39,084 nucleotides of DNA from Ectocarpus siliculosus (taxonomy: Eukaryota > Sar > Phaeophyceae > Ectocarpales > Ectocarpaceae), in assembly GCA_000310025.1 (NCBI GenBank), contig FN649727.1, positions 7,554,909 through 7,593,992 on the forward strand, given 5' to 3'. Under the pieces are notes generated by a model. That model was not told the DNA's origin. It saw nothing but the letters and a program-made list of their open reading frames with translations, and ran no database searches. This document shows, one piece after another, positions 1 to 9,268 of the stretch (positions within the stretch are counted from its first letter, which is position 1; the number at the start of each line of letters is the position of its first letter). A program made the translations under genes and the position numbers.

Positions 1-200
1 GGGGGGGGGGAAGGGGGGGTTTTTTGGGGGGGGGGGGGGGGCCGCGGGAAGGGGGGCCCCCCGGAAAAACACAAAAAAAAAAACAATTTTTCCCCGTGTT
101 TTTTTATAACCCCTTTTGGGCCCACAGGGCCCCCTTTTGGGTGGTGTTTATATTGGGGGGGGGGGGGGAATAGACCTTTTTTTTCGCCCCCCCCCCCCCC
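1..200. other. Low-quality or low-complexity left edge
   Basis: The first 200 bases are mostly long G, C, T and A homopolymers with no coding signal, unlike anything else in the window. This looks like poor consensus at a contig or scaffold edge more than a biological repeat. No gene can be called in it, and 201-1079 also shows no convincing exon, although the body of the AP-3 delta gene should lie to the left. Confidence 0.6.
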
Positions 201-1079
201 TGGTAGTTTGTTCAACTCTTTGACTCTTTCTCGCCAGACGTAACGAGCATGTGGATACCACGTGTAAAGGTAGGCTGGAGAGGTAACCAGCAAGTTGCCG
301 GGGGAGCATTGCCGTCAAAGATCGTCCTCCTGTTGACTGTAAAACATCCCCAAGCGGAATTATGTTCTTTCGAACCAAAGGTGCGCCGTGCCGAAAAGTG
401 AGAACACACGCCGCTCTGTAGCTCTTTACCGGGACGAACATTATACACATGCACGAACGAGGCACGCTATTTTGGTAACTTAGGGAGAGAAGCAAACGTT
501 ACTCAAATGCACCCGCCTCTGCCGTACAGCAAGCACTGTTTTGATTCTGCCTAGATGATCCCGGCACGATCAGCTGGCTAACCGGTGCGCGTAAGCAGTG
601 TCCACAGCATCCGCGGAGAGATGTATTCCGTGTCAGCGCTGGGTCGGGGCCGCATCCAGCAGAGAGGCTACATCATCAGGAGAGAGGCTTGAGTTTCGGG
701 AAACCCACGAAAGCAGCTACATTGCATGGAAGGCTAAAGCCATGCTCGCAAAAGAGATATTTATCTTCCTCGTTATCAAGGCTCGTCCGTTCCACAGCAG
801 TAGCACCGCTCTCTCTCTCTTTGCAGAGAGAGCAGGGGCACACCCCGCAGGTGTGACTGCTTGAGCAACAGAGGAAGGAGTCGTGCGGCCTTTACCAAAG
901 CACATGGCCGTAGTTTGGAAGCGCACTCCGCCCGAACATACTTGCTCTGCTAGCTCGTTAGCAACTCTTCCGAGGCAACAGGTTGTCCTGGTCATCATCC
1001 TCCCTGCATCTTGGCAGCAACTCTCCCAACGGGGTCAAGGATGTACCCAAGTTGTTATATCGCCCCTGTCATTTCTCAC

Positions 1080-1217
1080 CGCTTGCGCTTTGATGAAGGC
1101 ATCCGAGCTCCTGAGCTCCACTTTGATCTCCGCGATTGTTGCCGAGATGTAATCGGAAGGATCTCGCTTGTTGGCGCGGATGCCCTTGACAACATCCTGC
1201 AGACTTTTCTCGAACAT
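1080..1217 (-). CDS. AP-3 complex subunit delta, first coding exon (partial gene)
   Basis: The delta subunit is a large chain of the AP-3 adaptor, which sorts cargo from endosomes or the Golgi to lysosome- or vacuole-type organelles. The exon starts at the ATG complementary to 1215-1217 and encodes 46 residues beginning MFEKSLQDVVKGIRANKRD and ending FIKAQA. This matches the start of the adaptin trunk in AP-3 delta proteins, which begin MFEK-LQDLV-GIR and continue with a conserved helix (YIS...EIK.EL....IKA.AV). The ORF reads on, but the exon ends at a good donor, GTGAGA (1079-1074), just where the family would continue with the KL.YL.M.GYD block. That next block is not found between 1 and 1070, so the rest of the gene (normally over 800 aa) lies to the left. 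It is divergent from the UPF0301 gene at 1451. Sure of the family; the rest of the model is outside the window. Confidence 0.85.
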
Positions 1218-1450
1218 GGCCCCACAACCCACAACCCACAGCGCTAGCAACACAAGAACAAAGTGTGGCGTGATCAGCCCCAACCGCGCCTCTGCTCGGG
1301 AGAAAGCTGTCGGGGGCACACAGAAAGTACCTTACCGCAACTGAACTCACGGGGCCCCGCAACCCTCCCGTGGGTGCACCAGCACTGTGCTGAGCACACA
1401 CCACCACAGCAGCCACACAGCAGCACAGCAGCACCACCAACAAGGAGAGC
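1218..1450. promoter_or_regulatory. Short divergent (probably bidirectional) promoter
   Basis: Only 233 bp separate the start codon of the AP-3 delta exon (minus) from the start codon of the plastid UPF0301 gene (plus). Both promoters and both 5' UTRs must fit here. The part near 1385-1450 is rich in CAC/CAGCA words (several ACCACAGCAGC-like repeats) just upstream of the plus-strand ATG. I see no clear TATA box. Confidence 0.5.
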
Positions 1451-4275
1451 ATGGCAACACAGAGATCCACTCTCTGGTCGTGGGCCCTCCTGGTGTCGTG
1501 CTTGGTGAGACCAGCGGCGGGCTTCGTAGGCAATGCCGCCGCCCTTCGGCTGACAACAACAGAGCGTGCTTGTCCCAGAAAATCCGCACGCTCCCGCGCT
1601 GCTGCCGCCGAGAGCAGTAGCAGTGCGCTGCTGTGCGAAATGCGACGACGACGCGTCGCTGCAGGGGGTGTCGGGGGACTACAAGCTTCGTTTGAGGTGG
1701 AGTTGGACCGAGGCTTGGAAATTGGGAGCGTCCTGGTCGCGGGAGCTGACAACTACGGAAGCATGACGTTCAAGGTTTGACACATGATGCAGGACGTGCA
1801 AACGTTCAAACTTTGCTGTACATCGTGTTCACGATGTGTCGGCTGGCACGTCGAAGGATCCCATGACACCCTAGAATGCAAGCAATGCAGTACTTACGGC
1901 GCTGTCGACGGCAGGATCCTCACGCAAGCGGCACGCAAAGTTTCTACTACGGTTCTGAAGCTGTTTTTTTGCACGTTCTCTTAGGATCGCTCACAGCAGC
2001 CACTTTACAGCAACGACCATCACCTCTCGAACTCTGCACTTCCAGCAACTGGCCACACCCTCTAGTCGACCCGGCACGCGACCTGCGCTGTAACACCTGT
2101 TTCGGGGACCACATGACGTAAGGTTTGCGCTTGCATCCGCTCCCAAAGGGCCAACGGTGGCACACCACCTGTCTTACTTATCATCGAGTTCACAGGCTAC
2201 GCCTGTAGCAGTGTACGAACTGCAGCATGGCAACGCGCACGAGTGTTCGAGAGATCACGGAGTTGAAGGCGCGTCCACCAGCGTGCTGGTCCTGCTGAAT
2301 CTACCGCGTTCGGCCGCTGCTGTATTGCTGCTGTTTAGCGTTCTAGTCCATTGTGATCGTCGTGTTGACGCTACAAACGTGCGACCGCGGTAGGCCCTCT
2401 TCATGTACTTTGATTGATGGGCCACACCCTTTCCCCGGCCCACTCGAAACGCGTCGATCCCGCCTTCGGAACTGTATATGGCGTTGGCTCCAGCGGATTG
2501 CCGCATTGAGGTATCGCGTTGTACCATTCCTCCCAATAGATCGCATGATAAACGGCATATGAAAAGCTGTTATCGGATAAAGCAAAGAGCCATGCTTGAG
2601 ATGGCCACATGTGCGCAGGGGGGTGAAAATCTAGAACGGGCTGGTAGATGGTTTCCCTCTTCCAAGAAAGGACGAGTTTTGCTTGTACTGCAACACGGCT
2701 GTATCGAGTTCCTGCAGGGGAGCTGTGCTATGTACCGGCTGGGCAACAGACCACACCACCTCACACAAGCATCGCTCTCGCCTGTCTCCTTTTTCGTGCA
2801 CCGGTAGGCCGTCGCGCTAGTTTACGAGCACGGAGAAGGAGGGCCGTCAAGAGCGGTTTGCGTAGACAAAGGGTTGGACTTCACGATCGGGGAGATGTCA
2901 ACCGGAGACCTCGGACCGCTTTCCAACAACCGTCTTTTTCGGGGCGGCGATGTACGTTTGCGTGTGTGTGTATCCTCTCCCAGGCTTTCAAGTTGTTGCG
3001 TTTGCGGGCGTGTGTCCTCTCCCATGCGTTCAAATTGTTGGGAGTGCCTGTGTAGGCATATTATACCTGAAACTGCAGGTATCCCGCATACAACTCTTTC
3101 GTCCCACACGAGAGCAACCAGCAGAAAAGAGGCGGGACTTGCACTGACGACAGGGTTTGGGACACGTGTCCTCCAAGTTCCTCTAAGTGCCCCGTGTAAG
3201 CAAGCAATTGCATGTCGGGTCGTTGTAGGATGTAACTCGGTGTTACCGCCGGTTCCGTTTCGTATCGCATGGTGAAATGGTGTATTTTGTTTTTGTTGTT
3301 TCGGCAGCGCACGCCACCTCTCGGTCGTGATGCCATCGAGGTCCAACCAGCCCTCATCCACTCGCAAGCCCAACCACTTTCCTTTCTCCACATTCAGCCC
3401 TCGCAACGCCACTTTGCTCCGTGCTTTTCTTCCCCCTGGTCTCACTAGGACGGCGGGGAGGCCGCCATCATGATCCACCCGCACGACATCATGGGGTCGA
3501 GGCCGTTGGGCGACACGGGCCTGTTCGTGGGAGGCTTCGTGACCGCCTTGGATCTGGTGGAGGAAAACAAGGCGAAGCCCGGCGACTTCAAGTTTTTCTT
3601 CAACCATCTCTCTTGGCCGGCGGGTGCTCTCCAGGAGCAGGTGTGTGAGGGCAGAGGTCCCCTATGAAGTATAAAGATAACGCCGTTACGGGACCCCCTT
3701 GCTCCACTCCCGGGTTCCAAGTTTCCTCGGGAAGCTACCGCACGTCCCCGCGGTAGTTGGGTTGAGTTCGGCGACTACGTAAACCTAGGACCGATATTGA
3801 TGACGTAAACCTTGTTGATTAACACATGACCGTGCTCCTTCTAGCGCACACTACAGAACATAGAGAACACTAGACACATGCGCGTGCTCTCTCTCGTGGG
3901 GGCCCGCACTTGGACCCCTAATAACATACCCAGATCGGATCTCGTACCCAAATAACATGGCTAAATAGGAGCAGCCGTTTCACTCCGTACGCGGTGCGTG
4001 ATGTGCCCCCATTCCCATGCTTTGGAAACCCGTACGCGTTTCTCTGTGTTGTTGCTGTCCGTCTGAGAATCACGGTTTTTGTTCAAACGGGAGGTTATGA
4101 CACCCATTTCAAAAAATGCGACGCGTATCTACGTCTCTTGGCTTGCGTGCCCGTGTCTTTCTCCGGTTTGGTGGGGGTTGTGCTGCAGGTGGGCAAGGGC
4201 CTGTGGAAGGTGGTCCGACTGCCGAACGACGTGCTGCTCGAGACGAAACGAATGCGTGACATGGAGCTGTGGTGA
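1451..4275 (+). CDS. Plastid-targeted UPF0301 (YqgE/AlgH-like) protein, 4 exons
   Basis: The exons are 1451-1774, 2808-2951, 3449-3640 and 4189-4275, all joined in phase 0, giving 248 aa. Residues 1-26 form a hydrophobic signal ending RPAAGF. Phe follows the likely cleavage site, and an Arg/Ser/Ala-rich stretch follows, as in bipartite leaders of secondary plastids. The mature part follows the UPF0301 family: ELDRGLEIGSVLVAG (edge strand), AVALVYEHGEGGPSRAV (family: V.L..EH...G..G), LFRGGD (GGP/GGD turn), GLFVGGF, FKFFFNHLSWPAGALQEQ (family FRFF.G...W..GQLE.E) and GLWKVV. The usual LNRP motif is replaced (CVDKG). The exact role of the family is unknown; bacterial AlgH/YqgE has been linked to gene regulation. 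The last codons read CTG TGG TGA, and the same bases contain a perfect donor GTGAGT (4272-4277). Family members usually go on about 20 residues after this Trp, so a further 3' exon is possible, but I could not find one. Intron 1 is about 1 kb. Confidence 0.8.
2955..3042 (+). repeat. Tandem duplication at the 5' end of UPF0301 intron 2
   Basis: Two imperfect units of about 44 bp lie immediately after the GTACGT donor of intron 2. Both start CGTTTGCG, have a GTGTGT block, then TCCTCTCCCA, then a TTCAA(G/A)TTGTT ending. The first unit begins 3 nt after the exon/intron border. Confidence 0.7.
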
Positions 4276-5876
4276 GTTTGACGGCCAATTGCTACGGCTA
4301 GCACACGTTCTCAGGGTATACGAAACGCACATGACATCACAACGTGAGAGCCTGCGTTGCGTGGTCTGTGCCCAATGGGACGTTTTGTCGTTCAACTCGC
4401 ACTCCGGAACTGAGATGGAACTATCGAAAGAATTGCGAGAATAGCGTTGAAATACGGTGCAACGCTTGCTTTCTGCGAAAATTCTGTTGGGTGTCCGAAG
4501 GTCACCAAGCTTTAACATCAACGGTGAGACAAGAATTCCCCAATCATCACATTCGTTTGATCCAGGGCAGCAAAAAATGATTTCCCGAGTGTCCACCGGC
4601 AACCGTGTCCTGGTATTGCCCCGCCGCTTCCTGCCTATCGTGCGCATACAAACCCATTACTGCAGGGGTCGGATCGAGTTTGCCCTCCAGAAGAAGGCGG
4701 AGCAATGACGAAAAGCCACCACTAGCGGTGTCGTACAACAAAATGCGAGAGTCAAACCATCGGCCGTCAATCGGGGCGGGGCATAAGCTCCGGCAAGATG
4801 ATACCATTTGCTGGCGGAAAGCGGGGCTACCCTCACGTCCAGTTTGTCGTGTGCCGTATTTTTCGCGCGACGGCGGTTTCCCACCAAGAAGCTTGTTTTT
4901 CGGTATCTTCGGGCTACGGGCATTCAACAATGTACAGGAAATATATGTGCGCCTTCTGCAAGCTAAGGGTAACTTTGCCTCGGACGGAATTTTTTTATTG
5001 AAAGTGACCATAACCTCCCAGAAAGACTATTGTACCCGTTCGAGATATAACCTCAGTCGAAAGGGATGTGGTGAAATATTTTCAGTAAGTGGATTGAAAC
5101 CGAGTGGAGACTTGGCTTATTTTGAGTTTGTGTAAGCCTAACACTGAGTTATCAGTGATGCCAGTTGGTGCTAAGAACAAAGGCATCTGTATAGGCGGAT
5201 ACATTCTGAACTTTTTGTAGAATGTGGCCTTCACAGGGAACATGGCGCAGTGTCGTTTGACAACTTGCTGTTTTAAGAAAGTACTTCGCTGCTGTTTTAG
5301 GCGACTTGAATATAGACTACAGTATGTACAGCAGTAGGACTGATGTACACCCACCAATTTTTTTCTTTCGACATGTTGTCGAGCACTGCCAATCGCATGC
5401 GACAACCGCACATGACACACCGATGCTGCTGTCGCAAAGTCTATTGCGCCGCTAGGTGGCATTATTGCGACGCTGCGGTGGTTTGTGTTTCCAAAAGAAG
5501 GCTGCCTGCCCCTGTGCACGCGCATTCTCGTTCCGTTAGTTCACCAACGGAGCCGTACGTTGATAACCACCCAACTTTCAGCGGAAAAAGTCGATATCCT
5601 CACAAGGTTAGCCTTACGAAAAAAAAAGCAAATCGGGCGACTCTCGATTTGACTGGGTACCGACATACGAAGACCCATACGAAATGAAACGCTACACTCA
5701 GCTGAAACAGCACAACCTCGCTGACTTGCTGCTGAAACTTGCGGCAACGTATAAACAGCGCGAAATAGGCTGTCAGGTGGAGAGCGAACCATCCAAAACG
5801 CGCGTACGTACTTAGGTCTTTTGAGCGGTGGTGGTGTACTGCATCTATCAATCGGGAAAACACGTGAGAGAGCCAG
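4276..5876. other. Between convergent genes; no supported gene
   Basis: This 1.6-kb stretch lies between the 3' ends of the plus-strand UPF0301 gene and the minus-strand gene at 5877-7795. The longest open frames (for example 4605-5135 plus, 176 aa) show no family pattern, no clear splice boundaries and no coding bias. It probably holds the two 3' UTRs and perhaps an unfound last UPF0301 exon. Confidence 0.5.
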
Positions 5877-6920
5877 CTATGACGAGCCGAGTTCTCTCAG
5901 CAACCGCTTCTCCTCCTCGACGTAGCTCTTGCCTCGCGACGCCTGCCCCTTGTCTCGCTTTGCCTGACGGTTTCGAAGACGCGGACACAGCACGAGGAAG
6001 AACACTAAATTTGCTTGACAGAACGTTAAGGACCTACACAGTAAGTCGACTCAAAATATTTCGGGGGTTACTGGTCCGCTCGCCCGACTGCTGTAGACCG
6101 CACATGGTATCTCTCCGTCTATTGTTCATTGTTGCATTTTGGCCGCAACTTCAAAACCTGAGCCCTGAGAAAAACGAGCTCCAGGCTGGCAAAAAAGAAA
6201 AAACAGCTTCTTCAGGTTGGCGCGTGGCAACTGGAACATGGCTTGGCACAGCGCAAATAAGCTTCGGTGCAAGGGCAGCGGATCGTTTTCGCGGTGGACG
6301 AATGTGGCGCTGAACGGAGCTCGCCGGTGCGCTGAAAGTACACGTGCACGAGTACTTGTAATACGAAAGAGGACGAACTTGCACCTGCTACCAGTTGTAC
6401 CGGCTTGGTTGTCTTATGCCAAAGAATGGCGCCAATCTCTTGAAACAAAAGGAGGGGGGGGGGAGGGGGGGGGCAGACCCCCCGACACTTGTCTACAAAA
6501 ACGGGAGAACCCCACCCAGCGTCGCTTACCTTCTCTCTCTGCTTGAACGTCAACTCTTTCGCGCCCCCACCTTTCCCTTTGCCCGCTCCCCCCGCAGCCG
6601 CGGCGGCGGCCCCTCTCCTCTCCGCTTCGCCCTGCCGTTGCCGCTTCCTCGACGCGTCCGAGGACCACAAGGCAGAATCCTCCGTGACGATATTCGGCCG
6701 AGACATCTGCGGGGGAACCAGGCCCTTGTTCGCGCTCCCCGCCCCCCCCTTCGAGTCCTTGCTCTTCTTGTTGCTACTGCCGCCGCCATCTGTTTTCTTG
6801 CGCTTGGGTGTTGTGAGCGGGGCGTCTGTTGCTGATGTCGCCGGGGCGGACAGGAAGGAGGCGGAGCTCGTGTCTACGCTGTCGAACAGATCCGCGGCTG
6901 ACGGGAGGGAGACCTGCGAC

Positions 6921-6964
<44 letters not shown>

Positions 6965-7795
6965 CGTGTAAATGCATGCCGCAGCAGTTAGACCATTGAC
7001 CTCGCATCCCTGCAACGCCGGGACGGAGAGATATGCCGGGTTTTCGGTGGCCCAGGTTGCGTTTCGTAAGATCAAACGGAAGCTTGTCATCATCCTTGGG
7101 ATTGCTTTGCCAAACCAGATACCCCATGGATTGATTGGAGGAGGGGGGGGGACACAGAACGTCGATTTTCAACACCCGTGGGGTTGGAAATGATGAGTGA
7201 TGTGTTCTTCAAGCGATCGAACCCGGGGCCAGTGCTAACTCGGGAAAATCAGGAGGGTTGTACTTGTACAATGTTCGTCGGCGAGGGGGGGTGGTATACA
7301 ACGTACCAACCGTGCCACTCTCGAGAAAGACGTCAAAGCAACGAAACCCACGGAGAGACAGCCGATCTAGGTGTACGTCAACTGCGGATCCTTGCCCGGC
7401 CTTCCACCAGGGTCGTCAAGCGAGTACTATGTGCAGCGCCACGGTTATGAGTATGATCAAAATTGCTGCAAATGTAACCGCTTTTTCCGACCGCTGCAGA
7501 GATGAGACTGGTGTTTTTCACCTCTTGTCGTAGACCAACGTGCCCGACTGCCAGCAATGCGGTACTCACAAGTACTCCAAACCAGGAGCACGAGTGGGGG
7601 GAGGGGGGGGAAGGGCGCACGAGAGCTGTAGCTCCAAATCTATCCTCGTTTGACTTGAAAATAAAACAGCACCAACGGGGGGGCTTATAGCAATACCTGA
7701 GGTTTCTTCGGCTTTTGCTCCTCCTCTGACTCCTCCTCTGACTCCTCGGAAGAAGAACCCGAACCCCCATAGTCTCCCACAAGTGACAGAGCCAT
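5877..7795 (-). CDS. Conserved basic, probably nuclear protein of unknown function, 3 exons
   Basis: The exons are 7795-7697, 6913-6530 and 5963-5877 on the minus strand, both introns phase 0, giving 189 aa. Exon 1 encodes MALSLVGDYGGSGSSSEESE followed by a long Glu run, a YG.S.SE opening seen in several nuclear or RNA-processing proteins. Exon 2 gives VSLPSAADLFDSV...SFL, a poly-Lys/Ser segment with likely nuclear localisation signals (PKRKK, NKKSKDSK), a PNIVTEDSALWSSDASRKR block and an Ala/Gly-rich tract ending KELTFKQREK. Exon 3 completes it as AKRDKGQASRGKSYVEEEKR plus LLRELGSS and stop. Donors are GTATTG and GTAAGC; acceptors are CGCAG and CAG. The last block (FKQREK.KRD.GQ.SRGK.YVEEEKR.LRE) reads as a conserved signature in small eukaryotic proteins, but I cannot name the family. 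The open frame running past the exon 2 donor into poly-Pro is intron. Confidence in the joined exons is high; function unknown. Confidence 0.75.
6924..6961. repeat. (TG)n microsatellite in an intron
   Basis: About 19 GT units lie just upstream (in minus-strand sense) of the acceptor of intron 1 of the 5877-7795 gene. On the minus strand it reads (AC)n immediately before CCCTGTCGCAG. It should be highly variable between individuals. Confidence 0.9.
6955..7090 (-). mobile_element. Diverged copy of the tRNA-like, short interspersed element
   Basis: Inside intron 1 of the minus-strand gene, read on the minus strand, the sequence contains CTCCGTCCCGGCG, GGGATGCGAGGTCAATGGTC, TAACTGCTGCGGCATGCATT and GAGTAC. 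The same order of blocks is found at 24748-24880 and 36480-36577. This is the most diverged copy and its end is merged with the TG repeat. The orientation is the same as the host gene. Confidence 0.6.
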
Positions 7796-8527
7796 ACCTG
7801 AAGCAGGGAAGAAAGAGTAGGGTCTAGCAGGCACGGGCGCGTGTACTGCTGTCCAGCAGTAGTGGCGGATGCAATCGAGAGTTTTTGGTGGCTGTTTGAT
7901 TCGAGAGTTCCGGAGGCGTTATTCCGGAGCGGGGGCGCACAGATTTTTTCGCGGCGCAACGGTCTTTTACAAGCCTTTTTGCCTGTGCTTGTCGGTGCCA
8001 GTCTTGCTGTCTGCTCCCCCCGACTCGACAAAGAAGGACAGAGGAGGGCAATACAGAGAGAGACACAGGGAGAGAGGGAGCAACGCTGGTGTTCGGGGCT
8101 TGTTTTTTCTTGGCTAAAACAGCAAGGGTCCGTTTTGAAGGTATGCCGAAAGGTCAGATCGGCACTTCTGTAGTTCCAAACGCCGGCTGCGATGCGGGGG
8201 CGTAAGCTTAGTGGGACCGCCGGCTAGCGACCGCGTCGGAACGGTGGTAGCAGCTGTCGCATTGTAATACGTGGGGAGCTCCCCCTGATCGAATCCAAAC
8301 GGCATTGTTTCATTTGGAGCTGTGCTACTCTACTGTGTGAAGTCGGCATGGGCGTGTTAGAAATTCAAACACGAGAACCCGACGGCGCATTGGCTTATCT
8401 TTTTGTCGTCCCCGCTATAGAGGATTTGGGCTGCGGACGAACCCTCTGCACATCGGCCGTCCCACTACGGTACACCGTCACGAACTTAATCTCCTCCTAC
8501 AAGCCAACCAGCGCATTTTGAGTACGC

Positions 8528-8572
<45 letters not shown>

Positions 8573-8645
8573 TCCCAAGCAAGAGGATCATACCGCGGCG
8601 CCTGCATGACCAGTGTCGGGATGAGAGGAAACTGTGCTATCTAGG
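7796..8645. other. Divergent intergenic region, no gene seen
   Basis: This region lies between the start of the minus-strand nuclear protein gene (ATG at 7795) and the start of the plus-strand Gly/Arg-rich gene (ATG at 8646). It should hold both promoters. The minus-strand ATG is preceded by CTTCAGGT, so a 5' UTR intron is possible there; the plus-strand ATG is preceded by ATCTAG, which could also be an acceptor. A (TC)n tract occupies 8531-8568. No convincing coding exon. Confidence 0.45.
8531..8568. repeat. (TC)n microsatellite
   Basis: An almost pure CT dinucleotide run about 80 bp upstream of the putative start codon at 8646, in the divergent promoter or 5' UTR region. Confidence 0.9.
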
Positions 8646-9201
8646 ATGCCCGGGGCTTCTTTCGCTAGTGGCAGGAAACTCGAGACACGCGCCACTGCTG
8701 TCATGGGCTTTGATTTCATGGAGGACCGGCCGGTGAGTGACGAAGCCGTCATGTCAAACATTGCTGAAGGTATCAACATACATGATCTCAGCTTTTGCTT
8801 TCAATGGGCTATGCATCCTAGATAGGCACGGCAGCCTCTCGTTGTGTTTCATAGGGTCGTTCGTCTGTTCTTGCGTTTGTGTTCTAGCCCTTCGGTGAGG
8901 AGGTAGAAACGCCGACGAAAGCATTTGGACTGAACGCATCTTCGCGCTGCAACTCCGCGCTTTGTCGCTTCCAGAGGGGACCTCCTTCCGTCAATCCGCC
9001 TCGCGCCAAAACCAAACATCTTGTCGCCGACACGGTCAAGATCGTTCGGCGTGGACCAGCCTCCACAGTACCTTCGATGCAGACTGCTGTGCCGGTTAAA
9101 GTAAAGCACGTTGTCCGTAGTGCTCACCACCCTGTGAAGACTGCTACGTATCTCTCTCTCTCCCCCCCCCCCTCTCTCTCACACACACATTATTTCTGTC
9201 T

Positions 9202-9268
<67 letters not shown>

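Noticed and set aside
1069-1752. A 227-aa minus-strand open frame
   Set aside because: It overlaps the AP-3 delta exon in a different frame and the leader of the UPF0301 gene on the other strand; composition is that of a shadow frame.
4657-4923. WYHLAGAY segment on the minus strand resembling a LamG-type W.H.AG.Y motif
   Set aside because: A single short match in a frame with no neighbouring domain strands and no matching exons; most likely chance.
4605-5135. 176-aa plus-strand open frame
   Set aside because: No family pattern, no splice context, and it lies between two convergent 3' ends.
6212-6529. Continuation of the long minus-strand frame past 6530
   Set aside because: It runs into poly-Pro from a G/C tract after a clear GTAAGC donor; the conserved C-terminal block resumes only at 5963, so this is intron.
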